Below, one piece after another: positions 5,644 through 14,229 of a stretch of DNA of 23,025 bases. This DNA is from Bacillota bacterium (GTDB lineage: Bacteria > Vulcanimicrobiota > JAMDEM01): contig JAMDEM010000049.1 in NCBI GenBank assembly GCA_023486985.1, positions 1,048 to 24,072 of the forward strand, in the 5' to 3' direction. Position numbers and translations under genes: made by a program. Position 1 is the stretch's first letter. Each line of letters opens with the position of its first letter. Under the pieces are notes generated by a model, which searched no databases, had not been told where the DNA came from, and saw only the letters and a program-made list of their open reading frames with translations.

Positions 5644-7144
5644 ATTTTTATTGCTTTTGGCTGTTTTTCTTTTTTTACTTGTCTGGCTTCATCACCTGGG
5701 AACTCCTTCTATCTGGTTTGATGAGGCTTTTTCATACTGGACTTCTTCGGAAACTCCCGGGAAAATTCTTGAAGTTATTAAAGGCGAACCTCATCCTCCT
5801 TTCTATTTTTTCTTTCTCCATTTTTGGCTTAAACTCGGTTCATCTGAATTTTTAATGAGATTGCCTTCAGTTTTTTTTGGCTTTTTAACTTTAACCGGCT
5901 TATATCTTCTTGCCGCCTATCTTTTTGACCGCAGAGCCGCCCTTATTTCTTCATTTCTTTACTCCCTTAACTTCATGGCTTTTTATTCCGGGACCGAGGC
6001 AAGGATGTACGCGCCTTTTTCTGCTTTTGTCATCCTTTCTTTCTATTTTTTTGCAAGGCTTTTAAAGGAGGGAAAGAAAACTGATGCAATAGGATATACA
6101 TTTTTTATAACTCTTTCTCTTTATACTCATTATTTCGGTTTTTTTGTGCTACTTTCCCAGGCAATTGCATTTATTGCCGCAGGGTTACCACGTAAAAGGA
6201 TTATTGCAGTTTCATGGCTTTGTTCAATTATGCTTTTTTCGCCCTGGCTTTTCTTTATGATGGGCCAGGCAAGGGGGGGGATAGGAAGCCTTATGCCTTC
6301 TCCAAATATTCATGTTCTTGGGAATACTTTAAAGATTTTTTCAGGGCTTGGTGCTTTCATCGGGAATGGGTATCCGGGAATTCTTGTTTTAAGAGCTGCA
6401 GAGCTGGTTTTTCTTTTTCTTCTTGGAGCAGGTTTTTATTTTATGTTAATAAAAGGAGATAAAGGAAATTTTTACCTTCTTTCCACATACGTGCTTATTC
6501 CGCTTGTTTTATCGTTTGGAATTGCCGTCTTCACGCACTTGCACATATATTCGGAAAGGTATCTTTTTTTTCTATCTCCTGCTTTATGCATTATCATCGG
6601 CTCAGGAGTTTCATTAATGGCAGCAGGGAAGGAGAAAATTCCCGCTATTCTGGCAGTATCGGCTTTTTTTATTTTCAACGGCATTTCCTTTTATAACTAT
6701 AACACTGATCCAATATTTTGGAGGCAGGACTGGAGAAGCTGCGCAATGTATATTGAAAAAAGTTCTCAGCCCGGGGATGCAATTTTATTTAATCCACCGT
6801 ACTGCCAGCTTCCTTTCAACTTTTATTATAAAGGCAGGGCTGCGAAGATACAATTTACGGAAAAAAAAGTTTTTAAAATAGATTATAAACATGACTATTT
6901 TAAAGACGGGGGTTTAGAGCAGTTCGGTCTCACAGGCATTGATGAGGCTTTTCTTAAGAAGATAGCAGGAAATAATAAAAGAATATGGTTCATCACAAGC
7001 CAGAGTTTTCTTTATGACCCTGAAAAAAAAATAGGGAAGTGGCTGGTTGAAAATGGCGAAGTTATTATAAGAAAATCGGTAAAATTTGAAACCTCCGAGG
7101 CAACAGGCGATATATATGTTTGGCTTGTGAAAATGAAAAGATGA
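5630..7144 (+). CDS. GT39-like multi-pass membrane glycosyltransferase
   Basis: A 504-residue member of the PMT/ArnT-type (GT-C) superfamily, which transfers sugars from polyprenyl-phosphate donors on the outer face of the inner membrane. After the first membrane helix comes the catalytic acidic motif W-F-D31-E32-A, then PHPPFYF (54-60), the loop RLPS with GFLTLTGLYLLA, and the conserved EARMYA segment. About 9-11 membrane helices lead to a soluble C-terminal part from about residue 370 (FWRQDWRSCAMYIEKSSQPGDAIL). Translation starts at GTG 5630 inside the sigma gene, with AAAAGAGG (5613-5620) as the ribosome-binding site, so the two genes are coupled. The substrate cannot be read from sequence; pilin or a surface glycan are candidates from context. 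Confidence 0.85.
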   Translation: MNYGRFLLLLAVFLFLLVWLHHLGTPSIWFDEAFSYWTSSETPGKILEVIKGEPHPPFYFFFLHFWLKLGSSEFLMRLPSVFFGFLTLTGLYLLAAYLFDRRAALISSFLYSLNFMAFYSGTEARMYAPFSAFVILSFYFFARLLKEGKKTDAIGYTFFITLSLYTHYFGFFVLLSQAIAFIAAGLPRKRIIAVSWLCSIMLFSPWLFFMMGQARGGIGSLMPSPNIHVLGNTLKIFSGLGAFIGNGYPGILVLRAAELVFLFLLGAGFYFMLIKGDKGNFYLLSTYVLIPLVLSFGIAVFTHLHIYSERYLFFLSPALCIIIGSGVSLMAAGKEKIPAILAVSAFFIFNGISFYNYNTDPIFWRQDWRSCAMYIEKSSQPGDAILFNPPYCQLPFNFYYKGRAAKIQFTEKKVFKIDYKHDYFKDGGLEQFGLTGIDEAFLKKIAGNNKRIWFITSQSFLYDPEKKIGKWLVENGEVIIRKSVKFETSEATGDIYVWLVKMKR

Positions 7145-7197
7145 ACCTATTTTTCAAGATTATGGAGATTCCCCCTGGTTTTTTTAAAAAATATTTT

Positions 7198-7233
7198 AAT
7201 TTGTGTCAGAATAGACTTTATATGGGGTAGAAT
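7198..7233 (+). promoter_or_regulatory. Promoter of pilin gene 1
   Basis: AATTTGTGTC (7198-7207) and TAGAAT (7228-7233) occur at exactly the spacing of the matching pair before pilin gene 2 (AATTTGCGTC and TATAAT). Read another way, GTCAGA-N14-GGGTAG resembles a SigB-type promoter (GTTTAA-N12-15-GGGTAT). An A/T-tract region upstream resembles an UP element. Confidence 0.5.
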
Positions 7234-7273
7234 ATATGCTAGAATTAGAAGAGAAAGGAGGTTGAAGCAACAT

Positions 7274-7675
7274 ATGAAGAACTGTTCAAAAAAAGGATTC
7301 ACATTAATCGAACTTATGATTGTCATTGCTATTATTGCTATCCTGGCTTCTATTTTAGTTCCGAATTTTATCCAGGCAAAGGCGCAGAGTATGTGGACAG
7401 CCTGCCAGAGTAACTTGAGAAACGTGGCGACTTCCCTGGAAATGTATTCAACTGATAATTTAGGACATTATCCTGCTACTCTGGCTGGTCTAACCCCCAA
7501 TTATATGGCTAATATTCCAGTTTGTCCTTCAGGTAATGTAGCGTATACTTATGTAACGCAGCAGAATCCTGATGTTTTTACGACAAATTGTACAGGGTCT
7601 AATCACGTACGAATAGCTGGTATAAGAGCCAATTATCCTATGTATTCTTCCCAGGCTGGTTTGGTACCAAAGTGA
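7274..7675 (+). CDS. pilA: Major type IV pilin, copy 1
   Basis: A 133-residue prepilin. The leader MKNCSKKG ends in the Gly at the PilD cleavage site, and the mature protein starts FTLIELMIVIAIIAILASILVPNF with Phe at +1 and Glu at +5, the N-methylation and assembly residues. A small globular head follows with three Cys (TACQSN, PVCPSG, TNCTGS). I chose ATG 7274, 12 nt after AAAGGAGG (7254-7261); the upstream in-frame TTG at 7262 directly abuts the ribosome-binding site and would lengthen the leader without need. It has its own promoter and terminator. The mature part differs from copy 2 at only 11 of 125 positions by my count. Whether it forms the main fibre or a competence-type pseudopilus cannot be told here. 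Confidence 0.93.
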   Translation: MKNCSKKGFTLIELMIVIAIIAILASILVPNFIQAKAQSMWTACQSNLRNVATSLEMYSTDNLGHYPATLAGLTPNYMANIPVCPSGNVAYTYVTQQNPDVFTTNCTGSNHVRIAGIRANYPMYSSQAGLVPK

Positions 7676-7690
7676 TCTGCAGGTATTTAC

Positions 7691-7728
7691 AAAAAGAGGA
7701 TGGAAATTGGTTCCTTCCTCTTTTTTTT
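7691..7728 (+). terminator. Intrinsic terminator of pilin gene 1
   Basis: AAAAAGAGGA (7691-7700) pairs with TCCTCTTTTT (7716-7725), and inside it GGAA (7702-7705) pairs with TTCC (7711-7714). The stem runs directly into eight T residues. The gene is therefore probably transcribed alone. Confidence 0.85.
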
Positions 7729-7774
7729 AACAATCCCTCTGAATCTTCACTTAAATTTTTAAAAATTTATTATA

Positions 7775-7810
7775 AATTTGCGTCTAAAATTTGGAATAAT
7801 GTGGTATAAT
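7775..7810 (+). promoter_or_regulatory. Promoter of pilin gene 2
   Basis: TATAAT (7805-7810) is preceded by TGG, an extended -10. AATTTGCGTC (7775-7784) sits at the same spacing as its counterpart before pilin gene 1. In SigB-type reading it is GTCTAA-N14-TGGTAT. An A/T-rich stretch lies upstream (7750-7775). Confidence 0.6.
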
Positions 7811-7839
7811 GGAAGTTGTAAGAAAGGAGGTGAAATTAA

Positions 7840-8247
7840 ATGATGAGATTATTCAGAAATAGAAAAGGATTTACGTTAATCGAACTTATGATTGTTATTG
7901 CGATTATTGCCATTCTGGCTGCTATTCTTGTTCCTAACTTTATTCAGGCAAGAGCGCAGAGCCAGTGGACAGCCTGCCAGAGCAACTTGAGAAACGTGGC
8001 GACTTCCCTGGAAATGTATTCAACTGATAATACAGGACATTATCCTGCTGCCCTGACCGGTCTTACTCCCAATTATATGGCTAATATTCCCAGCTGCCCT
8101 TCAGGAAATGTAGCGTATACTTATGTAACGCAGCAGAATCCTGATATTTTTACGGCAAATTGTACAGGGTCTAATCACACAAGAATAGCTGGTATAAGAG
8201 CCAATTACCCGATGTATTCATCTCAGGAAGGCTTGGTACCCAAGTAA
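7840..8247 (+). CDS. pilA: Major type IV pilin, copy 2
   Basis: A 135-residue prepilin with leader MMRLFRNRKG and mature start FTLIELMIVIAIIAILAAILVPNF (Phe+1, Glu+5). The head is almost the same as copy 1, including all three Cys. AAAGGAGGTG (7823-7832) is a very strong ribosome-binding site, 7 nt before ATG 7840; ATG 7843 is an equally plausible start. Together with an extended -10 promoter and a perfect 15-bp terminator stem, this suggests high expression, so this copy may be the main fibre subunit. The tandem arrangement shows a duplication. Silent differences from copy 1 cluster in the N-terminal helix and are nearly absent from the middle of the gene, as expected from partial gene conversion. 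Confidence 0.93.
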   Translation: MMRLFRNRKGFTLIELMIVIAIIAILAAILVPNFIQARAQSQWTACQSNLRNVATSLEMYSTDNTGHYPAALTGLTPNYMANIPSCPSGNVAYTYVTQQNPDIFTANCTGSNHTRIAGIRANYPMYSSQEGLVPK

Positions 8248-8262
8248 GCTGTAAGTATTTAC

Positions 8263-8296
8263 AAAAAAGGGAGGAACATTGTTCCTCCCTTTTTTT
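8263..8296 (+). terminator. Intrinsic terminator of pilin gene 2
   Basis: A perfect 15-bp stem (8263-8277 with 8281-8295) around an ATT loop. The core GGGAGGAAC pairs with GTTCCTCCC, flanked by A and T runs. Confidence 0.9.
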
Positions 8297-8343
8297 ATTA
8301 ATTAAAGGAATAGGCATGCCTTTTGAAAGAATATAGTTGAAAA

Positions 8344-10458
8344 ATGAAGCAGCCAAGTGAAAAAAGTTTTACCAAAGCATCGTATATATGCATAGTTTTA
8401 GTCTTTATCCTGGTTCCGGTAATATTCAGCCCTCATTTTGCACCATGGGTAAAAGTCCCAGCCTGGATTGAAAAGACCTACCTGGCAGATAATTTTGTTC
8501 TTATCAAATCAGCAGTTTTAAGGATTCTGGTTATTTTTGCCGTCCTTTTTTGGATATTCAGCATGATAAAAAGGGGGGCGGTTAGATTTGCCGGCAGCCC
8601 ATTTTATCTGCCAATTGTAGTTTTTGCATTATTATTTATTTTATCTGTGGCAAGATCAATAAGTATCCTTATCAGCCTTTCTTATCTTTTTGATTTTGTC
8701 ACTTTTTTAATTTTGTTTTTTTTAGTTGTACAGCAGTTTTCAAAAGAGATGACAAGAAATGCCGTTGTGTGGATTGTTGCAGGCGCACTGCCTGTCAGCA
8801 TATACGGCATAATGCAGCATTTCGGGATAGATTTTGTTGAATGGGTTCAAAAAGCATTAATGGGAAGGCGTGCTTTTTCAACTCTTGGCAACCCGGATTT
8901 TCTCGGGGGGTATATTTCAACCTTATTTCCCCTGCTTTTTGCCCTCCTTCTTGCTTCTAATAAAAGCGTAAAGTCAATATTTTATCTTATTGCAGGCTTT
9001 TTATTTGCCATAACAGCTCTTTCAACCTATTCAAGGGCATGCTGGATTGCTTCTGCCGCAGGAATACTATTGCTTATTTTATTTATCGGAGTAAGCAACC
9101 TAAAACTGAACTGGCGGAGAATAGCGCTCTTTTTTACAATTATCCTTGCAGCTTTTTTCATTTTTAACATGGAAGAAAGAGCATTTGCCCGGAAGTCAAC
9201 TGAAAGCCAAAGCATTCTCCTGAATAATCAATACGTTAACAGGGAAGAAATAGCTGCTGCCCGTGAATTAAGCGTTTCCGGGCGATTGAAAGACATCTTC
9301 TCAACAACGGAAATAAATAACGCTGCCAGGCTTTATTTATGGGGTTCAGCTTTAAAAGCAATGGGTGATTATCCTTATTCGGGCTCAGGTCCGGGAACTT
9401 TTGATTACGTATTCCCCAAATACAGGTATAACGAACCGATGTTTTTAAGAGGAAAATTTAAAGTCCCCGGCCACCCTCACAATGAATTTCTTGACGTTGG
9501 CGTCTCGACAGGGATACCCGGCCTTATCGCTTTTCTCTGGGTTGTTGGTTCCGTTTTTGTCAGAGGAGTAAAATCAAGTAAAGTTTCCTTAAATGGGGAA
9601 AGAATAATTTTTGCCGGGCTTATTGCCTCTTTTGCCGCTTTCCTGATAAATCATTTTTTTGTAAGTCCGACTACTCCAACTTATGCAGTTATGTGGTTTT
9701 TAATAGGCGCAATAAGCATATATTCTGCGTCCCCGGTTTATGAAGAGAGACAGCCTGAAGAAAGCTCAAAAAGTGCTATAATTAAGAATGTTTTAGCGGT
9801 GGTTTCAATTTTATCAGCCCTTTTGTTTATCTGGTTTCAGGTAACAGAAGTTATTGCAGATTCCCATATGGACAGAGCGCTGTTTTACAAGGACCAAAAA
9901 ATGTGGCGCGAATCTCTGGAAGAATTTGAGTCGGCTTTAAAATTGTCACATGATAATGTTAAATATATTGGCGAGAAAGGCAATATGCTTGATGCCGCGG
10001 CAAGAAGTTTATTGCCTCCGAGAAAGGAAGTTTTTGACGAGGCGTTGAGGACACATCTTCGGGCGGCACAACTAAATCCTGCTGATTCATATACGTGGGA
10101 GCGCATTGCTGTGCTATATGCTGAAAAGTCGGGAATATTTGGAACAGGGCAATGGAAAGAGGCTGTTGACTGCCATAAAGAAGCCCTGAGGCTTAATCCT
10201 TACAGCCCGCTATTTCACTATGAATATGCCCTGACCCTGCAATCTTCAGGCGATAAGAAGAAAGCGGAAGAAGAATTTATAAAATCAATCAGTTTGTATC
10301 CTTACGAAACAAGAACCTATACGGCTCTCGGCATGCTTTATCTTGAGAGTAAAAGGTACACTGATGCACTCAAACAGTTCCGTAAAGCCATTGAGCTTGT
10401 TCCTGAAAACTATGTTGCAAAGCAGAAGATGAAGGAAACAGAAGAAAAGCTTAAATGA
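8344..10458 (+). CDS. O-antigen ligase / PglL-like membrane protein with C-terminal TPRs
   Basis: A 704-residue Wzy_C-family protein. About 11-12 membrane helices fill residues 1-490. The large periplasmic loop carries the family signature: GSGPGTFDYVFPKYR, then HPHNE (377-381) followed by FLDVGVSTGIPGL. From about 510 a tail with TPR-like repeats follows (WKEAVDCHKEALRLNPYSP, KKAEEEFIKSISLYPYE, YTDALKQFRKAIELVPEN). Relatives move a lipid-linked glycan to lipid A (WaaL) or to pilin (PglL/PilO). Its place between pilin genes favours pilin as acceptor, but the families cannot be told apart with confidence by sequence, and TPR fusions are common in those of unknown substrate. The ATG at 8344 has only a poor Shine-Dalgarno sequence. 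The stop overlaps a frame that leads into the next pilin. Confidence 0.85.
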   Translation: MKQPSEKSFTKASYICIVLVFILVPVIFSPHFAPWVKVPAWIEKTYLADNFVLIKSAVLRILVIFAVLFWIFSMIKRGAVRFAGSPFYLPIVVFALLFILSVARSISILISLSYLFDFVTFLILFFLVVQQFSKEMTRNAVVWIVAGALPVSIYGIMQHFGIDFVEWVQKALMGRRAFSTLGNPDFLGGYISTLFPLLFALLLASNKSVKSIFYLIAGFLFAITALSTYSRACWIASAAGILLLILFIGVSNLKLNWRRIALFFTIILAAFFIFNMEERAFARKSTESQSILLNNQYVNREEIAAARELSVSGRLKDIFSTTEINNAARLYLWGSALKAMGDYPYSGSGPGTFDYVFPKYRYNEPMFLRGKFKVPGHPHNEFLDVGVSTGIPGLIAFLWVVGSVFVRGVKSSKVSLNGERIIFAGLIASFAAFLINHFFVSPTTPTYAVMWFLIGAISIYSASPVYEERQPEESSKSAIIKNVLAVVSILSALLFIWFQVTEVIADSHMDRALFYKDQKMWRESLEEFESALKLSHDNVKYIGEKGNMLDAAARSLLPPRKEVFDEALRTHLRAAQLNPADSYTWERIAVLYAEKSGIFGTGQWKEAVDCHKEALRLNPYSPLFHYEYALTLQSSGDKKKAEEEFIKSISLYPYETRTYTALGMLYLESKRYTDALKQFRKAIELVPENYVAKQKMKETEEKLK

Positions 10459-10523
10459 AAGAAACGGAAAAGAATAAAGGTAAGAGCCGGCGTTTGTTGA
10501 ATTACATTACTTGGAGGTTTGAG

Positions 10524-10955
10524 ATGCCCGTAATAAGAAGGACAGGGGGTTTCACCCTGATTGAACTTATGGTGGTAATCTGCATTATCGGCATTCTTGC
10601 CGCTATAACACTTCCGTTTATGGTAAAAATCAAATGGAGGGCACAGTTAAGTTCATGCATGTATAATGAAAGAGCTCTGGCTTCAGCTCTTCAGGAGTAC
10701 GCCACTGCTAATGACCACAGATACCCCCTTCCCTCAGGCGGTGATATTCCAGGTATTCTTTCAGCCGGGGGATATATAAACAGAGTTCCGAAGTGTCCCA
10801 GTAATGACTCTATTTACGGATATTCCGTAACTTCAGGTAATGACAACTATACTATTTTTTGCCAGGGTCTTCATTATTTATCCTTCCCTGACCAGGTTTT
10901 CCAGAATTTTCCTCAAATTACAGCTTCAATGGATACTATAAGGTTGAAGCCTTAG
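10524..10955 (+). CDS. Type IV pilin-like protein, third copy
   Basis: A 143-residue prepilin. Leader MPVIRRTGG precedes mature FTLIELMVVICIIGILAAITLPFM with Phe+1 and Glu+5. The head is unlike the major pilins but shares the layout NERALASALQEYATANDHRYP, VPKCPSN and TIFCQG. I chose ATG 10524 because GGAGG (10513-10517) lies 6 nt before it and it gives a standard short leader; the longer in-frame reading from 10455 would add 23 residues. The residue after the leader helix and the two head Cys suggest a fold close to pilin copies 1 and 2. It lies 65 bp after the ligase gene and just before pilD, with no promoter seen, so it is probably co-transcribed with both. A minor pilin or specialised subunit is likely. 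Confidence 0.9.
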   Translation: MPVIRRTGGFTLIELMVVICIIGILAAITLPFMVKIKWRAQLSSCMYNERALASALQEYATANDHRYPLPSGGDIPGILSAGGYINRVPKCPSNDSIYGYSVTSGNDNYTIFCQGLHYLSFPDQVFQNFPQITASMDTIRLKP

Positions 10956-10965
10956 AATCAGGAGC

Positions 10966-11838
10966 ATGATGGAAGAAAATTACCAGTCTTTTATATATTT
11001 TTTCGTTTTCATATATGGAATATTGATAGGCAGTTTTATAAACGTCTGCATTTACAGACTGCCTTATGAAAGATCAATAGTTTTCCCCGGTTCTTCCTGT
11101 CCCCATTGCGGCACACCGATAAAATGGTGGCAGAATGTGCCTTTGATTAGTTACATCGTGCTTATGGGAAAGTGCTTTTACTGTCACAGAGTTATCCCTG
11201 CAAGGTATTTCTTTGTAGAGCTTCTTTCAGGCACACTCTGCGCAGTTCTTTATTATTACTTTGGCGGGCTGAATTTTAGTTTTATCTTCTATTATATCTT
11301 TGCCTGCCTTCTTATCATCGTGTTTTTTATTGATATGGACTGCTGGATAATTCCTGATATCATTACCCTTCCGGGAGCAATTCTCGGGCTTCTGGGAAGC
11401 TTTTTCCTGCCTCTGGAATATCTGGAGGCAGTGAGCCCGTCATTTTTTTTTCCGGGAATAAAATCGGCGATTATGTTAAAATTTTCTTATTCTATTACCG
11501 GCGGAATCATGGGTTTTTGTATTTTTTATATTATAAGGTATATAGGCTCAAGACTTGCCCGCCAGGAAGCCATGGGCTGGGGAGATATAAAGCTTGCTGT
11601 AATGATAGGTGCTTTTCTTGGCTGGCAGAAAGCTTTAGTTGCAATCTTCCTTTCCTTTTTCCTAGGTGTTTTCTTTGCCGTGCCTCTCATTTTTTTAAGG
11701 CGGAAAAAGGGCAAGGATTTTCTCCCCTTTGGAACATTTATGGCAATGGCTTCCGTTATTTCTCTTTTTGGAGGGAAGGAAATTATTAACTTTTATTTAA
11801 ACTGGCCCAATATTATTTTCAAGTTTTTTAATCATTAA
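10966..11838 (+). CDS. pilD: PilD, prepilin leader peptidase and N-methyltransferase
   Basis: An integral membrane aspartate protease that cuts prepilins after Gly(-1) and methylates the new N-terminus; it should process every pilin in this window. 290 residues with about 8 membrane helices. The N-terminal GSFINVCIYRLP (22-33) and the zinc-binding Cys pairs C45/C48 and C70/C73 mark the full bifunctional type. The catalytic Asp motifs are IDMDCWIIPD (D123 and D125) and GWGDIKL (D207). The interval between them is about 20 residues longer than in PilD/TcpJ because of an inserted segment (FFLPLEYLEAVSPSFF). AGGAG (10960-10964) favours ATG 10969 over 10966. The stop overlaps the next start as TAATG, so the two are translationally coupled. 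Confidence 0.95.
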   Translation: MMEENYQSFIYFFVFIYGILIGSFINVCIYRLPYERSIVFPGSSCPHCGTPIKWWQNVPLISYIVLMGKCFYCHRVIPARYFFVELLSGTLCAVLYYYFGGLNFSFIFYYIFACLLIIVFFIDMDCWIIPDIITLPGAILGLLGSFFLPLEYLEAVSPSFFFPGIKSAIMLKFSYSITGGIMGFCIFYIIRYIGSRLARQEAMGWGDIKLAVMIGAFLGWQKALVAIFLSFFLGVFFAVPLIFLRRKKGKDFLPFGTFMAMASVISLFGGKEIINFYLNWPNIIFKFFNH

Positions 11839-14201
11839 TGGAAGCCAGAAAGAATCTCTATATCGGAGTTTTTTTTATTGCCATGGCAATTCTGGTGCTT
11901 GAAATAGGGCTTACCAGGATTTTTTCCATAACCCTCTGGTATCATTTTGGCTTTCTTTCCATCAGTGTTGCGATGCTTGGGCTGGGTGCAAGCGGTGCCT
12001 TTATTTTTGCCTTTCAGGAATTTTTCAGGCGTGAAATTTACATGCTCCTTTCAAGGCTTTCCCTGTTATTCTCCATTGCAAATTTGACGGGCTTTTTTTT
12101 ACTGGTAAGAATTCATCCTGAATTTACTTCCTCCGCCGGTCCTTTAAATATACTCAAGATTGCTCTTTTTTATTTGATTTTATGCATCCCGTTTTTTATC
12201 GGGGGACTTGTTCTTTCATGCGCCATATGGAAGTTCTCCGCAAATGTCCATAAAGTTTATTTCTGGGATCTTGCCGGTACAGGTTTTGGCTGTATTTTAT
12301 CTGCCCTGGTGTTATCTTTAATGGGTGCCCAGGCTGTTGTAATAATCTCATCCATTCTTGGCTTGCTAGCTTCTATGCTTCTTGCTTACCGTTCCGGAGA
12401 GGGGATGCGTCTTTTTCCGGTATTAAGCCTTATTCTTGGAAGCTTCCTTATTATCATGCCGGTTTCTGAAAAACTCTTTCCCCTTGAACTTCCGGAAGGC
12501 AAAGCTTTATATCATTATACTCATCTTGATAATCCGGCAAAGGTTAATTTTACCGGATGGAACTCTTTTTCAAGGGTGGATGCCTTTTCCCCTGTCCCGC
12601 CCACCGCCTGGGGTCTTTCTCCGGCTTTCAAGGGAAATATTCCGCCTCAAATCGGCATAACAATTGATGGAGACGGTTTTACTTCAATTGTTAATTTTGA
12701 CGGCGCTTTAGATAAAATTTCCTTTCTTGATTTTACTCCCTCGTCTCTTGTTCACCAGTTAAAAAAGGGTCCAGACAGCCTTATAATAGGCTCAGGCGGC
12801 GGTATAGACGTTCTTACGGCTTTAAAGAACAGGGAAGAAAAGATAACCGCTGTGGAGATTAACCCCATTATCTGCTATCTTGATAAAGAAAAATATGCCG
12901 CCTTTGCGGGAAGGCTTTTTGAAAACCCAAAAATAAGGCTGGTGACGGCTGAAGGAAGAAATTATATAAAAAAGACCGGGGACTCTTTTGATATTATTCA
13001 GCTTCCTCTGGTTGACAGCTGGGCGGCTACTTATTCCGGCGCTTACTCTCTTACGGAAAATTATCTTTATACAGGGGAAGCAATTCTTGATTACTGGCGG
13101 CACCTGAAGGAAAACGGAATTTTAAGCATTTCAAGATGGGAATATGTAAATTCACTGCAGATTTCAAGGATATGCGTTACCGCTCTTGAGGCACTCGAAA
13201 AAACAGGAATAAAGAATCTTAAGGATTGTACTGCCATAATAAAGAGCGGCAATCTGGTTAATATTATGCTGAAAAAAGGGAAGTTTACCGCTTCTGAAAA
13301 GGCTTTTATAGAAAAGTTTGCCAGGGAAAGGCAGTTTCAAATGCTTTATCTTCCCGGCATGAATAATTATTATTCTTCCCTCCTTGACACTCAGACATAC
13401 AGAATTGCTGTGGCTGAATCGCCTCTGGATATATCCGCTCCTACCGATGACAGGCCCTTTTTCTATCTTGATAAAAGGTTTGACCTCCTGCCTGTGTATA
13501 TTTCAAACTGGATGCAGGGATTGGCTCCCATTCCTCCAGTCTTTGCCATACTTTTTGTAATAATCATTTCAGCCTTTATTTTTTCAATAATTTTCATTGT
13601 CCTGCCTTTGAAAGTCAAGCTTCCCGGGGAGAGAGGTGGAGGCAGGATGTTTTTATGGGGATTATATTTTTGCTTTCTTGGTTTCGGCTATATGATACTG
13701 GAAGTGTCTTTTATGGAGAAGTTCATTCTTTACCTGGCAAAACCGGGATATTCCCTTTCTATAGTTCTTTTTTCTCTTATAACTTCTTCAGCAATGGGAA
13801 GCTTTTTAAGCGGGGCAATTAAAAAGCCTTTAAAATCCAGGCTTACTTTTGCAGTTTTAATCCTTGCTTTTTACATAATATTTCTTAAGTTTTTCCTGCC
13901 GGCTATTTTTAGCCAGACTCTTTATCTGCCGCTTGCCGTGCGGGCTCTTATTTCTGCAGTTCTTCTTTTCCCGGCAGGATTGGTTATGGGAATGTTTTTC
14001 CCTCTCGGCATCGAAGCTCTCCAGAAGGAATCAGATTTTCTTGTCCCCTGGGCATGGGGGGTTAACGGCTGTGCATCAGTTGTGGGAAGCGTTATCACTA
14101 TCTTTGTTGCCATAGGCATGGGTTTCTGGTTTACTATAATTTCAGCCCTGCTTCTTTATATAACCGCTTATTTTACTGCTCTTTTGTCCTTCAGGAATTA
14201 G
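11838..14201 (+). CDS. Membrane-embedded spermidine-synthase-like protein, paralog 1
   Basis: 787 residues: about 6-7 membrane helices (1-210), a soluble SAM-binding domain of spermidine-synthase fold (about 225-550), then 5-6 helices (555-787). Nucleotide-binding motifs are GSGGGIDVL (318-326), AVEINP with E340, and AEGRNYIKK. The site that holds the catalytic Asp in SpeE (DSTDP-type) reads LVDSWAATYSGAYSLTENYLYT (391-412), lacking the DP pair. Ordinary polyamine synthesis is therefore doubtful. The family is common in bacterial genomes and, as far as I know, has no settled function. Translation is coupled to pilD by TAATG at 11836-11840. It is paralogous throughout to the protein at 16830: shared LEIxLTRxFS near the N-terminus, SLTENYLYT, PTDxxPxF and PWxWGxNG near the C-terminus. 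Confidence 0.85.
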   Translation: MEARKNLYIGVFFIAMAILVLEIGLTRIFSITLWYHFGFLSISVAMLGLGASGAFIFAFQEFFRREIYMLLSRLSLLFSIANLTGFFLLVRIHPEFTSSAGPLNILKIALFYLILCIPFFIGGLVLSCAIWKFSANVHKVYFWDLAGTGFGCILSALVLSLMGAQAVVIISSILGLLASMLLAYRSGEGMRLFPVLSLILGSFLIIMPVSEKLFPLELPEGKALYHYTHLDNPAKVNFTGWNSFSRVDAFSPVPPTAWGLSPAFKGNIPPQIGITIDGDGFTSIVNFDGALDKISFLDFTPSSLVHQLKKGPDSLIIGSGGGIDVLTALKNREEKITAVEINPIICYLDKEKYAAFAGRLFENPKIRLVTAEGRNYIKKTGDSFDIIQLPLVDSWAATYSGAYSLTENYLYTGEAILDYWRHLKENGILSISRWEYVNSLQISRICVTALEALEKTGIKNLKDCTAIIKSGNLVNIMLKKGKFTASEKAFIEKFARERQFQMLYLPGMNNYYSSLLDTQTYRIAVAESPLDISAPTDDRPFFYLDKRFDLLPVYISNWMQGLAPIPPVFAILFVIIISAFIFSIIFIVLPLKVKLPGERGGGRMFLWGLYFCFLGFGYMILEVSFMEKFILYLAKPGYSLSIVLFSLITSSAMGSFLSGAIKKPLKSRLTFAVLILAFYIIFLKFFLPAIFSQTLYLPLAVRALISAVLLFPAGLVMGMFFPLGIEALQKESDFLVPWAWGVNGCASVVGSVITIFVAIGMGFWFTIISALLLYITAYFTALLSFRN

Positions 14202-14229
14202 TTCCATTCAGCCTTTTTTTGTCGTTCTT

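Noticed and set aside
7150..7270. Sigma-54 promoter for the pilin genes, as in Pseudomonas
   Set aside because: No GG-N10-GC pair is found in the gaps before pilin genes 1 and 2.
8316..8336. Six-codon leader peptide MPFERI with AAAGGA before the ligase gene
   Set aside because: Too short to support. It could help start the ligase, which has a poor ribosome-binding site, but nothing else shows it is translated.
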